NCBI RefSeq assembly: GCF_020829685.1
Contig: NZ_JAIVFR010000535.1
Coordinates: forward strand, 1-5,245
Source: Nostoc sp. CHAB 5715
Lineage (GTDB): Bacteria; Cyanobacteriota; Cyanobacteriia; Cyanobacteriales; Nostocaceae
Reading direction: 5' to 3'
Length of the DNA stretch: 5,245 bases
A model generated the notes under the pieces. That model did no database searches, was not told the origin of the DNA, and saw nothing but the letters and a program-made list of their open reading frames with translations. The position numbers and the translations under genes were made by a program. How positions within the stretch are numbered: the first letter of the stretch is position 1; the number at the start of each line of letters is the position of its first letter. This document shows positions 1 to 4,792 of this stretch, in pieces.

Positions 1-201
1 TGGTAGATTCCCTAATTGTTGGAAATAAAAGTGAATTCAACCCCAAAAGATTAGACTAATAAAAATTTTCTGGACTAGACTTTTCAAAATTACCAGTAAT
101 ATGAGTTACATCTGCGGAATGCAGGTTTTAGTACAGTGGGCGCGTAAATAAACATACCATTTCAAATGGCGCAAGAGCTTGGAATACACTTGCGGTACTA
201 G

Positions 202-837
202 CTACTGACTGGATTTTTTATTCAGTAAGGGTAGCTTAATAGGCTCGGCTAAAGCTGCTTTTACTACTGCTAAACTCCTGGGGTCTGTCAGCATCCAAGG
301 GTGTAGAGCAACTGGTACTATGACTTCGCTTCCTACGGACATTTGTGAACTATTCGCTGGAACAATCATCAAATCATAAGGTGTCCAGATAGACGTAAAA
401 TTTAGCTGCCCCAATATTACAGCATCAGAATTTAAATCTTTGAGAAAAATGCTGTCGGGGCGCATTTGTACGCAACCAGGACGCCGGGAACCATAAGCAA
501 CCACGGTTCCATGATGGGGCGAAGATATTGTGATAAACCTCTGAACGCGGTTAATTCCTCCCAGTCGCTGGACATAGTAACGGCTGACAATTCCTCCCAT
601 GCTGAAGCCAACTAAATCCAGGTGTTGTTCTGGTGCAAAGGTGGCTGTAACATAATCTGCTACTTGCTTTGCTAACTCATCAAGACCCACATTACCATTA
701 TTAGGTACGAGATCCAGGGAATATACAGACCAACCCTGTAGTCTTAACTGAGCCGCCATTTTATGAAAAACTGCCTCTGTGTCGTCAATCCCATGTATTA
801 ACAAAACGGGATTGCGTTGTTGATTTTCAATGTTCAT
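202..837 (-). CDS. Alpha/beta-hydrolase, triacylglycerol lipase/esterase type
   Basis: A 211-residue serine hydrolase that probably cleaves ester bonds of lipids or small acyl esters; the substrate cannot be read from the sequence. The fold signature is complete. The oxyanion strand is PVLLIHGIDD (residues 10-19, HG at 15-16), the nucleophile elbow is GFSMGG with Ser79, and SPHHGT at 106-111 is the usual lipase motif after the following strand. The likely acid is Asp155 in TPYDLMIVP and the likely base is His179 in ALHPWML, in the right order and spacing. There is no signal peptide or membrane helix, so it should be cytoplasmic. The length fits small bacterial lipases of the class 2/PGAP1-like group. 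The ATG start is preferred because the HG motif is only 15 residues in; no clear Shine-Dalgarno precedes it. It stands alone, with no co-directional neighbour close by. The fold is certain; the lipase label is a family assignment. Confidence 0.9.
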   Translation of the reverse strand: MNIENQQRNPVLLIHGIDDTEAVFHKMAAQLRLQGWSVYSLDLVPNNGNVGLDELAKQVADYVTATFAPEQHLDLVGFSMGGIVSRYYVQRLGGINRVQRFITISSPHHGTVVAYGSRRPGCVQMRPDSIFLKDLNSDAVILGQLNFTSIWTPYDLMIVPANSSQMSVGSEVIVPVALHPWMLTDPRSLAVVKAALAEPIKLPLLNKKSSQ

Positions 838-1071
838 TTACAAAATCTGGCTAAATTAAGGGGTGTATTTCACTTTTGTAGGTACATACTGCTCTACAAA
901 CTGAAGCTGTTGCTTTTCGGATTCTTTAAAAGACATTTTTGCAAAACTGAAATCCTCCCAAAGATAGTTCGTATAAAATTTAACTTATAGCCGGCGCTAT
1001 TTGCCAACAGGCTATGACCAGAAAGAAAAAGGTACAAGCCCCTAAATTTATTTATGGTTACTGAGCTTGGC

Positions 1072-1103
1072 CTGAGCGTAAGCGAAGGGCGTAGCCGAAG
1101 TAT
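1072..1103. repeat. Dispersed Nostoc-type repeat, copy 1, with internal 13-bp duplication
   Basis: The element reads CTGAGCGTA, then 13 nt (1081-1093), then GCCGAAGTAT. Removing the 13 nt gives exactly the 19-nt sequence found at 2829-2847. The extra 13 nt make two near-copies of one 12-mer: GCGTAAGCGAAG (1076-1087) and GCGTAGCCGAAG (1089-1100), which match at 10 of 12 positions. Motifs of this type are scattered through Nostocales genomes; that last point is from general knowledge, while the two copies are seen here. Confidence 0.75.
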
Positions 1104-1119
1104 GGGGTTCAAAATGTTT

Positions 1120-1152
1120 GACTTTTGACTTTTGACTTTTGACTTTTGACTT
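1120..1152. repeat. Heptamer tandem array (GACTTTT), about 4.7 copies
   Basis: Four perfect units of GACTTTT lie at 1120-1126, 1127-1133, 1134-1140 and 1141-1147, followed by the partial unit GACTT at 1148-1152. Period-7 short tandem repeats in intergenic DNA are a known trait of filamentous cyanobacteria. The array holds several TTGACT hexamers that resemble a -35 box, but no suitable -10 element follows, so I do not call it a promoter. Confidence 0.9.
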
Positions 1153-1163
1153 CCCCGAAGGGG
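1151..1163. repeat. Small GC hairpin repeat TTCCCCGAAGGGG
   Basis: A 4-bp CCCC/GGGG stem with a GAA loop abuts the heptamer array. The same 13 nt occur in reverse complement at 4183-4195 inside rsmE, so this is a mobile or recurrent module rather than a chance hairpin. It lacks a T tract on either side and lies far from any gene end, so it is not called a terminator. Confidence 0.65.
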
Positions 1164-1300
1164 CTGACACTCTCCTCACTGGTTGTTTTCTTCAATCAGC
1201 AATTTTCAAACAAAGAAATGTTAATTTTTGTAAAGCCTGCTTTCAGAATCTTGCTCTTAGTTACAGTAAAATTTAATAATTAGTTCTCGGTGTATACAGG

Positions 1301-1316
1301 TTGCAAGTGCTTGCAA
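1301..1316. promoter_or_regulatory. Perfect dyad TTGCAAG-TG-CTTGCAA, possible operator
   Basis: Two 7-nt arms match perfectly around a 2-nt centre, about 170 nt upstream of the 174-residue gene, followed by an A tract. Size and symmetry fit a binding site for a dimeric helix-turn-helix regulator. I recognise no specific regulator consensus in it. It is not an NtcA site (GTA-N8-TAC). An operator role is inference; a chance dyad or the remains of a terminator reading leftward (hairpin followed by no U run on that side) cannot be excluded. Confidence 0.35.
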
Positions 1317-1375
1317 AAAAAACATTTGCCCTGTGGTTTTACTAAAATGTTGATTAAGCACAAGCCTATAAGGGT

Positions 1376-1396
1376 TGTCACCACAATAGGGTGGCA
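1376..1396. promoter_or_regulatory. Stem-loop in the upstream region of the 174-residue gene
   Basis: TGTCACC (1376-1382) pairs with GGTGGCA (1390-1396) with one G-U position and a 7-nt loop. If transcription starts upstream of this point it would form a hairpin in the 5' leader. No riboswitch class is recognised. The functional reading is inference. Confidence 0.25.
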
Positions 1397-1421
1397 GAAA
1401 GTAGAAAATGTAACATTTTGT

Positions 1422-1441
1422 CGTAATTTTTAACAATTACG
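1422..1441. promoter_or_regulatory. Dyad CGTAATT-N6-AATTACG near the promoter
   Basis: Perfect 7-bp arms at 1422-1428 and 1435-1441 are separated by TTTAAC. The dyad sits about 14 nt upstream of the TATAAA box at 1455-1460, which would place it over the -35 region. That is a typical place for an operator or activator site. The AATTACG arm also equals a heptamer common in Nostoc tandem repeats (compare 2757-2771), so it may be a repeat relic instead. Confidence 0.3.
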
Positions 1442-1454
1442 GTCGAGTTTCAAA

Positions 1455-1476
1455 TATAAAAGGTAAAAGGCAGGAG
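1455..1476 (+). promoter_or_regulatory. Putative -10 box and strong ribosome-binding site of the 174-residue gene
   Basis: TATAAA at 1455-1460 is a fair -10 match without a convincing -35 hexamer 17 nt upstream. AGGAG at 1472-1476 is a good Shine-Dalgarno, 8 nt before the ATG at 1485, and fixes that start. If the -10 is used, the leader is only about 18 nt. The ribosome-binding site is clear; the -10 call is tentative. Confidence 0.5.
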
Positions 1477-1484
1477 TAATTGTA

Positions 1485-2009
1485 ATGGATTTTATCAAAA
1501 AGTTAATTTCGGGTATTCTGGGTTTCATTACCGGACTGTTACCAGGGAAGAAGAAAAGCAACGGCTACTTCTTGGAATTGGACGAAGCCAAAGATGCTGC
1601 TAAAGATGCTGCAAAAGAAGTAGCATCGAACGCGAAGAAAGTAGCAGATACAGTTGCATCGAATGTTAAAAAAGTAACAGAGACAGTTGTATCAGAAGCG
1701 CCAGAAGCATCCAAGCCAGCTTCATTGAACGGAACAAAAACCGCCGCAGCTAAGGGTAAGGAAAAATCAGCTAAAAATCCCAAACCAGCGGATGTTACGC
1801 TAGTGCAAACTGCTGAGGGTCTTAAAGTTGAACCTGGCAAAAATGCAAAAGCCGCAGCAGCTAAAGTCCTCAAAGAGGAGCCAAAAGAAACTACGTTTGC
1901 GCCTAAATATCTCGCTCCTTCGGCTACTAGCTCTAATGGTCGTCGGCGTCCAGGGGCAAATATGAGCGCTTACTTAGACATGGCACGTCAGGTTAAAACC
2001 CCTGGTTAA
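1485..2009 (+). CDS. Ala/Lys-rich protein with amphipathic N-terminus and 11-residue repeats, function unknown
   Basis: A 174-residue protein of unknown function that I believe has relatives in other cyanobacteria. Residues 1-20 (MDFIKKLISGILGFITGLLP) form a short hydrophobic, probably amphipathic helix ending in GKKK. It is too weak for a classical signal peptide but suited to peripheral membrane contact. Three 11-residue units follow: AKDAAKDAAKE (35-45), VASNAKKVADT (46-56) and VASNVKKVTET (57-67). This period is typical of LEA-like and apolipoprotein-like helices that lie on membranes or fold on drying. Residues 70-150 are Ala/Lys/Pro-rich and probably disordered. The C-terminus, RRRPGANM followed by YLDMARQVKTPG, is compact and motif-like. 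It is the only plus-strand gene here, has its own strong AGGAG site and ends just before a palindrome. A membrane-surface or stress role is inference from composition. The frame is very likely real, given its ribosome-binding site and coherent repeats. Confidence 0.85.
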   Translation: MDFIKKLISGILGFITGLLPGKKKSNGYFLELDEAKDAAKDAAKEVASNAKKVADTVASNVKKVTETVVSEAPEASKPASLNGTKTAAAKGKEKSAKNPKPADVTLVQTAEGLKVEPGKNAKAAAAKVLKEEPKETTFAPKYLAPSATSSNGRRRPGANMSAYLDMARQVKTPG

Positions 2010-2014
2010 ATTAC

Positions 2015-2038
2015 AGAGACGCGAAATTTCGCGTCTCT
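2015..2038. terminator. Perfect 24-bp palindrome, probable bidirectional terminator
   Basis: AGAGACGCGAAA is followed at once by its exact reverse complement, five nt after the stop codon at 2007-2009 and 14 nt before the end of the minus-strand relic at 2053. A stem of up to 12 bp between convergent units fits transcript termination or 3'-end protection in both directions. There is no U tract on either side, so intrinsic termination would be atypical. Palindromes of the form GAGACGCG...CGCGTCTC are also frequent dispersed repeats in Nostoc genomes, so this may be a repeat used as a transcript end. Confidence 0.6.
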
Positions 2039-2052
2039 ATACTACCGATGAG

Positions 2053-2565
2053 TTAAGTGTGAATACGCAATATTAAGACAAGTTTACCAGTTGTAGATGG
2101 AAGAACTCTCCAAACTAGGAGCGATCGCTTAATTTTCTCCACTACAACTGCATCTTTTTGGGTTGAGGCTTCCTCGTCTAACATTATCCCTCCGACCCGA
2201 CCTTTGTTGACAGTGAACTCAAAGACGATTTCACCACTGAAGCCTGAAGGAAAGTTTAATTGTTGAAGGTGTTGGGTTAAGTCAGCAATTGCTATTTCAT
2301 CTAAACCAGTGGCGCTGATAACTTCTAACTGATGGTTGATGGCTGCGTCTGGTATTTCATCTTGTTCCATCTCCTGGGAATCAAAGCTCTTAAAAGAGAT
2401 ATTAACTTCTTTGGCTACTGGGGATTGTGGCGATCGCTTTTGCTGGAGAAAATTTGGAACGTCTGCTGAGGGTGGCGCTGATGGCTTTGAAAGTGATATT
2501 TTAGACGCAAAACCACCAGCCGGAGATTTGCAGAGTACCACTAGCTTTATCTTGTTTGCGACCAA
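2053..2565 (-). CDS. Residual open frame of the VWA-protein relic (C-terminal fragment)
   Basis: This 170-codon frame is the largest open piece of the pseudogene and could be annotated as a hypothetical protein. Its first possible start is TTG at 2565 with no ribosome-binding site, and its first 15 codons run out of frame over fragment B, so the N-terminus VANKIKLVVLCKSP is not genuine. From residue 16 on it matches the linker and C-terminal domain of the parent protein. Residues 80-170 have the pattern G-x-V-x-F-E-F-x-V-x-x-x-G-x-V ... LLVWRVLP ... GKLVLILRI, as in TonB/AgmX-type C-terminal domains. I think it is not expressed as a functional protein. Confidence 0.35.
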   Translation of the reverse strand: MVANKIKLVVLCKSPAGGFASKISLSKPSAPPSADVPNFLQQKRSPQSPVAKEVNISFKSFDSQEMEQDEIPDAAINHQLEVISATGLDEIAIADLTQHLQQLNFPSGFSGEIVFEFTVNKGRVGGIMLDEEASTQKDAVVVEKIKRSLLVWRVLPSTTGKLVLILRIHT

Positions 2566-2756
2566 ACAAAACTAATTGTGAAAGCATCGTTGGGATTCAA
2601 CCCATTAATAAATCGCCGCATCAATTCCTGACACTTCCATAACGGATCGCCAGATTGGGAACCGGAAGTATCCACCAAAAATACGACATCTTTGGGGACA
2701 ATTTCATCAATGGAATATTCCAAAGCTGGAATCAGATATATTGCGAAATGCCCGCC
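2053..2756 (-). pseudogene. Degenerate VIT/VWA-domain protein gene, three fragments in three frames
   Basis: This is the remains of a large von Willebrand factor A protein of the VIT/VWA type. Fragment A (2574-2756, 61 codons) runs from GGHFAIYLIPALEY through PKDVVFLVDTSGSQSG, whose DTSGS is the MIDAS metal-binding motif (DxSxS), to NPNDAFTI. Fragment B (2519-2572, a second frame) reads VLFGRKQDKASGTLQISG, a piece that normally lies well after the VWA core. Fragment C (2053-2520, a third frame) begins at AGGF, has a Pro/Ser linker with PNFLQQ, and ends in a TonB/AgmX-like C-terminal domain (from SGEIVFEF to LILRIHT). The frames close at stops at 2547-2549 (A) and 2501-2503 (B), and frame C has a stop at 2572-2574. 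The VIT domain, most of the VWA domain and the central part are missing. Intact relatives are several times longer, judged from memory of the family. The wreck has no start codon of its own. Confidence 0.8.
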
Positions 2757-2856
2757 GCGTTACGAATTACGTTAGCGAGTCTTGCCTACGGCACGCTAAG
2801 GGCGAACGAGCGTCATTACGAACTTGTACTGAGCGTAGCCGAAGTATTACGAATTA
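2757..2856. repeat. Block of dispersed repeats between the VWA relic and the TPR gene
   Basis: The block is framed by the direct repeat TTACGAATTA (2760-2769 and 2847-2856), with a shorter copy TTACGAA at 2816-2822; these are AATTACG heptamer relics. Inside is a nested hairpin: outer arms TTAGCG (2772-2777) and CGCTAA (2794-2799), inner hairpin TGCCTACGGCA (2783-2793). Then comes the 19-nt CTGAGCGTA/GCCGAAGTAT motif (2829-2847), also found in longer form at 1072-1103. The left edge coincides with the point where recognisable VWA-protein sequence stops. The right edge contains the TAA stop codon of the TPR gene (2854-2856). Confidence 0.75.
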
Positions 2857-3918
2857 TTTAACAAACACCAGTCCACTATATAAATGAAAAGCTGAGTCCC
2901 AATTAGTCTGTTCCCTACGCAACAAATGAATGTGAGACTTAATATGACCCAGCATTTCTGTTTGATCTAATGTTGTATCTGCAAAGCATGTGAAATCTGA
3001 CCAAATTTTGACTTGAGGTAGTTGCTGGTCAATCCAACTTGATAAACTATTCCAATTAATTCTGATTGTATTTTGGCTAGCTTGGGGAATAATTTCTAAA
3101 CCTTGTTGAAATTCATAACCGTTATCATAAAGTCGGAGAATGCAACGTCTACCAGGTATGTGTAAATCACAAAACTGGGCATAGTCTTGTGTTTGAGTTT
3201 TCCATTCCAGTTTCCGGTGGGCATCAACATCTACAACTTGTTCAAAAATAGGTAACAGTCCCACTACTCTTGCTGTGACTTCTGACCAGTCAAAGGTAAG
3301 AGAACCGAGTTGATTTGTCTCATTACGGCAAACAACAGTACCTTGTGGAGTAGATTCTTGGAAATATTTGACTTGATAAACTTGAATTTGTTGAATTTGA
3401 GCTATTGTTGCCCAAAAGCAAGGAATGCCAGCCTGCTGTAACTGTTTACCGTAAAATCTTAGTTCTCCTACTTGGCCAGTGCGGTACAACCTCCAGCCAC
3501 GACTTGGTAGTACTAGCCTTGCAGTGTAAGGGTCTAGCTGCATAATCTGGGCAAATTTTCGAGATGTTTCTGTTTTGAGTTCGTTACTGAGTGGCTCTAA
3601 TATTAGTACACCAAGTTCAATGTCACTTGCTTCGGCTGTTGCTTGAGAAATGGCTCTTTGTCTTTCTTCTAGTTCCATTTCTTGTAGCCGTCGCAAACCT
3701 TCACGTGCGAGGGTCACTATTCTAGTATTCCTCGTATCTCGCAGCAGTTGCCGATAAACTTTTTCTGCATCCTGGCGTTTTCCAGATACTTCATGCAGCC
3801 GACCGAGATAAAATTGTACCCAAGGATGTTCTGGTGATTCTACTAGCAGCTGTTTCAGTAATTTAGCAGCTTTTTGATAATCTTTATGCTCAAAGGCGAT
3901 CGCAACTTGCTCAATCAT
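2854..3918 (-). CDS. TPR-containing protein with uncharacterised C-terminal region
   Basis: A 354-residue soluble protein. Residues 2-35 (helices around FEHKDYQKAAKLLKQLL and SPEHPWV) and 36-69 (FYLGRLHEVSGKRQDAEKVYRQLL) are two tetratricopeptide repeats, normally a protein-docking module. Residues 70-95 are a charged helix (LRRLQEMELEERQRA). The remaining 260 residues (from about GVLILEPL to the end) look folded and mixed alpha/beta, with PSRGWRLYRTGQVGELRFYGKQLQQAGIPCFW as a notable conserved-looking stretch; I do not recognise the family. There is no signal peptide or membrane helix. The start is an ATG directly before the first TPR helix, without a Shine-Dalgarno at normal distance; an AAAGGAGA lies about 35 nt upstream in a hairpin loop. 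It follows rsmE by 60 nt and is probably co-transcribed with it. The stop codon lies in a dispersed repeat, so the native C-terminus may have been altered by a few residues. Confidence 0.85.
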   Translation of the reverse strand: MIEQVAIAFEHKDYQKAAKLLKQLLVESPEHPWVQFYLGRLHEVSGKRQDAEKVYRQLLRDTRNTRIVTLAREGLRRLQEMELEERQRAISQATAEASDIELGVLILEPLSNELKTETSRKFAQIMQLDPYTARLVLPSRGWRLYRTGQVGELRFYGKQLQQAGIPCFWATIAQIQQIQVYQVKYFQESTPQGTVVCRNETNQLGSLTFDWSEVTARVVGLLPIFEQVVDVDAHRKLEWKTQTQDYAQFCDLHIPGRRCILRLYDNGYEFQQGLEIIPQASQNTIRINWNSLSSWIDQQLPQVKIWSDFTCFADTTLDQTEMLGHIKSHIHLLRREQTNWDSAFHLYSGLVFVK

Positions 3919-3941
3919 GTTTCAATCCACTGGATCAATGT

Positions 3942-3967
3942 CTCGCGCAAAATCTCCTTTGCGTGAG
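3942..3967 (-). promoter_or_regulatory. Hairpin in the rsmE-TPR gap with a Shine-Dalgarno-like loop
   Basis: CTCGCGCAAA (3942-3951) and TTTGCGTGAG (3958-3967) form a 10-bp stem with one mismatch and a 6-nt loop. In the minus-strand RNA the loop and stem edge read AAAGGAGAT, a near-perfect Shine-Dalgarno, yet no ATG follows at normal distance; the TPR ATG is about 35 nt further on. It could limit read-through from rsmE, modulate TPR translation, or mark a lost start. The dyad is seen; the role is inference. Confidence 0.4.
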
Positions 3968-3978
3968 CTATAAATCAT

Positions 3979-4779
3979 TTATACTTCACAAGTTGCGGTA
4001 ATCAAGGATAATGCTACTACTGGGGCTGTAACTGCTCTCAGGATACGGCGACCAAGGGAAACAGGCTGAAATCCAAATGCGATCGCATTCTCGATTTCTT
4101 GTGTTGTCCATCCTCCCTCTGGGCCAGTAGCAATGACAATTCTTTCTTGTCCTGTCTTACAAAGTTCTGATGCCTGCGGCAACCCCTTCGGGGAACGGAG
4201 GAAACCTCCGCTCAGACTTTGCGCTATATCATTTGTCATTTGTCCTTTGTATTGTAAGCAATCTTTTAAATGGGGAAACTCACCACGCGCCACACAGATA
4301 TATTGCTGGCTGTTTGCAAATGACAAACTCGTATTAAAAGCAACAGGCTCTAAAATTGTTGGTACAAATGAGCGCTCTGATTGCTCGGCGGCTTCCGCAG
4401 CGATGCGCCGCCAGCGTTCGAGCTTTTGAGGGCTAGGATGAAGCAAAGTGCGATCGCTCAATACTGGTGCAATACAAGCTACTCCTAACTCTGTACAACA
4501 CCGCACAACTTCATCAAATCCATTGCCTTTGGGCAACGCTACCATGAGCGTAATTGATATAGGTAATTCTGTTTCTACTGAAAGTGTTTCTAAAACCCGT
4601 GCTTGTTCCCCTGCTAACTGCGCTAACCACCATTTTCCTTTACCATCCATTGCAATAAAGCGATCGCCTTCACGCAAGCGCAACACACGCCCCAAATAAT
4701 GTTGCTGTTCTTTAGTGAGCAAAATTTGCTCTTGTTGGAATTGGGAGGGTGCGATCGCAATTCTTTGCAGTTGAGACAT
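3979..4779 (-). CDS. rsmE: 16S rRNA (uracil(1498)-N(3))-methyltransferase RsmE, with a repeat-derived insert
   Basis: RsmE uses S-adenosylmethionine to methylate N3 of U1498 in helix 44 of 16S rRNA in the 30S subunit. It is a SPOUT (alpha/beta-knot) enzyme that works as a dimer. The 266-residue protein has the N-terminal PUA-like part (HYLGRVLRLREGDRF, 27-41; MDGKGKWWLA, 44-53), then LPKGNGFDEVVRCCTELGV (82-100), SDRT (108-111), RRIAAEAAEQSERSFVP (124-140), the cofactor loop GPEGGWTTQE (219-228) and LGRRILRAVTAP (242-253). These are the family landmarks in order. The ATG at 4779 is chosen because it gives the usual MSQLQRI opening. The alternative GTG at 4842 would add 21 unrelated residues and overlap Uma2 by 50 nt. 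It begins 13 nt after the Uma2 stop without a Shine-Dalgarno, so translation may be coupled. Residues of about 177-211 are extra compared with the family (usually about 240-250 residues) and are encoded by repeats. Confidence 0.95.
   Translation of the reverse strand: MSQLQRIAIAPSQFQQEQILLTKEQQHYLGRVLRLREGDRFIAMDGKGKWWLAQLAGEQARVLETLSVETELPISITLMVALPKGNGFDEVVRCCTELGVACIAPVLSDRTLLHPSPQKLERWRRIAAEAAEQSERSFVPTILEPVAFNTSLSFANSQQYICVARGEFPHLKDCLQYKGQMTNDIAQSLSGGFLRSPKGLPQASELCKTGQERIVIATGPEGGWTTQEIENAIAFGFQPVSLGRRILRAVTAPVVALSLITATCEV
4147..4251. repeat. Repeat cassette inserted in frame within rsmE
   Basis: About 105 bp between the codons for LKDCLQ and ERIVIATGPEGG are made of repeat modules. 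They are the hairpin TGCCTGCGGCA (4171-4181), the hairpin CCCCTTCGGGG (4183-4193, part of the 13 nt shared with 1151-1163), the hairpin CGGAGG-AAA-CCTCCG (4196-4210) and three heptamers CATTTGT, CATTTGT, CCTTTGT (4230-4250). In the rsmE frame they encode roughly YKGQMTND, then GGFLRSPKGLPQAS and SELCKTGQ. The length is a multiple of three and has no stop, so the frame is kept. The exact insertion borders are estimated from family conservation. Confidence 0.8.
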
Positions 4780-4792
4780 TTTTTTTAATAAA

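Larger units (their letters stand above)
838..1484. other. Intergenic region without a convincing gene
   Basis: This stretch of about 650 bp separates the divergently oriented lipase gene and the 174-residue protein gene. The left half has a dispersed repeat (1072-1103), a heptamer array (1120-1152) and a small GC-rich hairpin (1151-1163). The right half has three dyads (1301-1316, 1376-1396, 1422-1441) and a TATAAA box near the plus-strand start. The only long minus-strand reading frame (894-1112) begins inside the repeat and has low-complexity Leu/Arg/Ser content, so I do not regard it as a gene. No tRNA or recognisable small RNA was seen. The promoters of both flanking genes must lie here, but I could not pick a good -35/-10 pair for the lipase. 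Confidence 0.7.

Noticed and set aside
102..152. 16-codon plus-strand frame MSYICGMQVLVQWARK
   Set aside because: Too short, no ribosome-binding site and no recognisable similarity.
157..169. Dyad CCATTT-C-AAATGG downstream of the lipase
   Set aside because: A 6-bp stem with a one-nt loop cannot form a proper RNA hairpin, and there is no U run, so a terminator call is not supported.
894..1112. 72-codon minus-strand open frame
   Set aside because: Its start lies in the dispersed repeat at 1072-1103, the N-terminus (LRLRPSLTLRPSS) is a plain translation of that repeat, there is no ribosome-binding site, and the rest has no protein-like pattern.
1120..1152. CRISPR-like repeat array
   Set aside because: The repeats are contiguous heptamers without spacers; this is a short tandem repeat.
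1161..1190. Yfr1-type small RNA (CTCCTCAC motif near 1172)
   Set aside because: Only part of the core motif is present, and the flanking stem-loops and U-tract terminator of Yfr1 are absent.
1565..1873. 102-codon open frame antisense to the 174-residue gene
   Set aside because: Low-complexity Ala/Ser/Phe/Thr mirror of the Ala/Lys-rich sense gene; the sense gene has the ribosome-binding site and coherent repeats.
2655..2861. 68-codon plus-strand open frame over the VWA relic and repeat block
   Set aside because: It is antisense to the MIDAS-bearing fragment and ends in the repeats; the opposite strand carries the recognisable protein homology.
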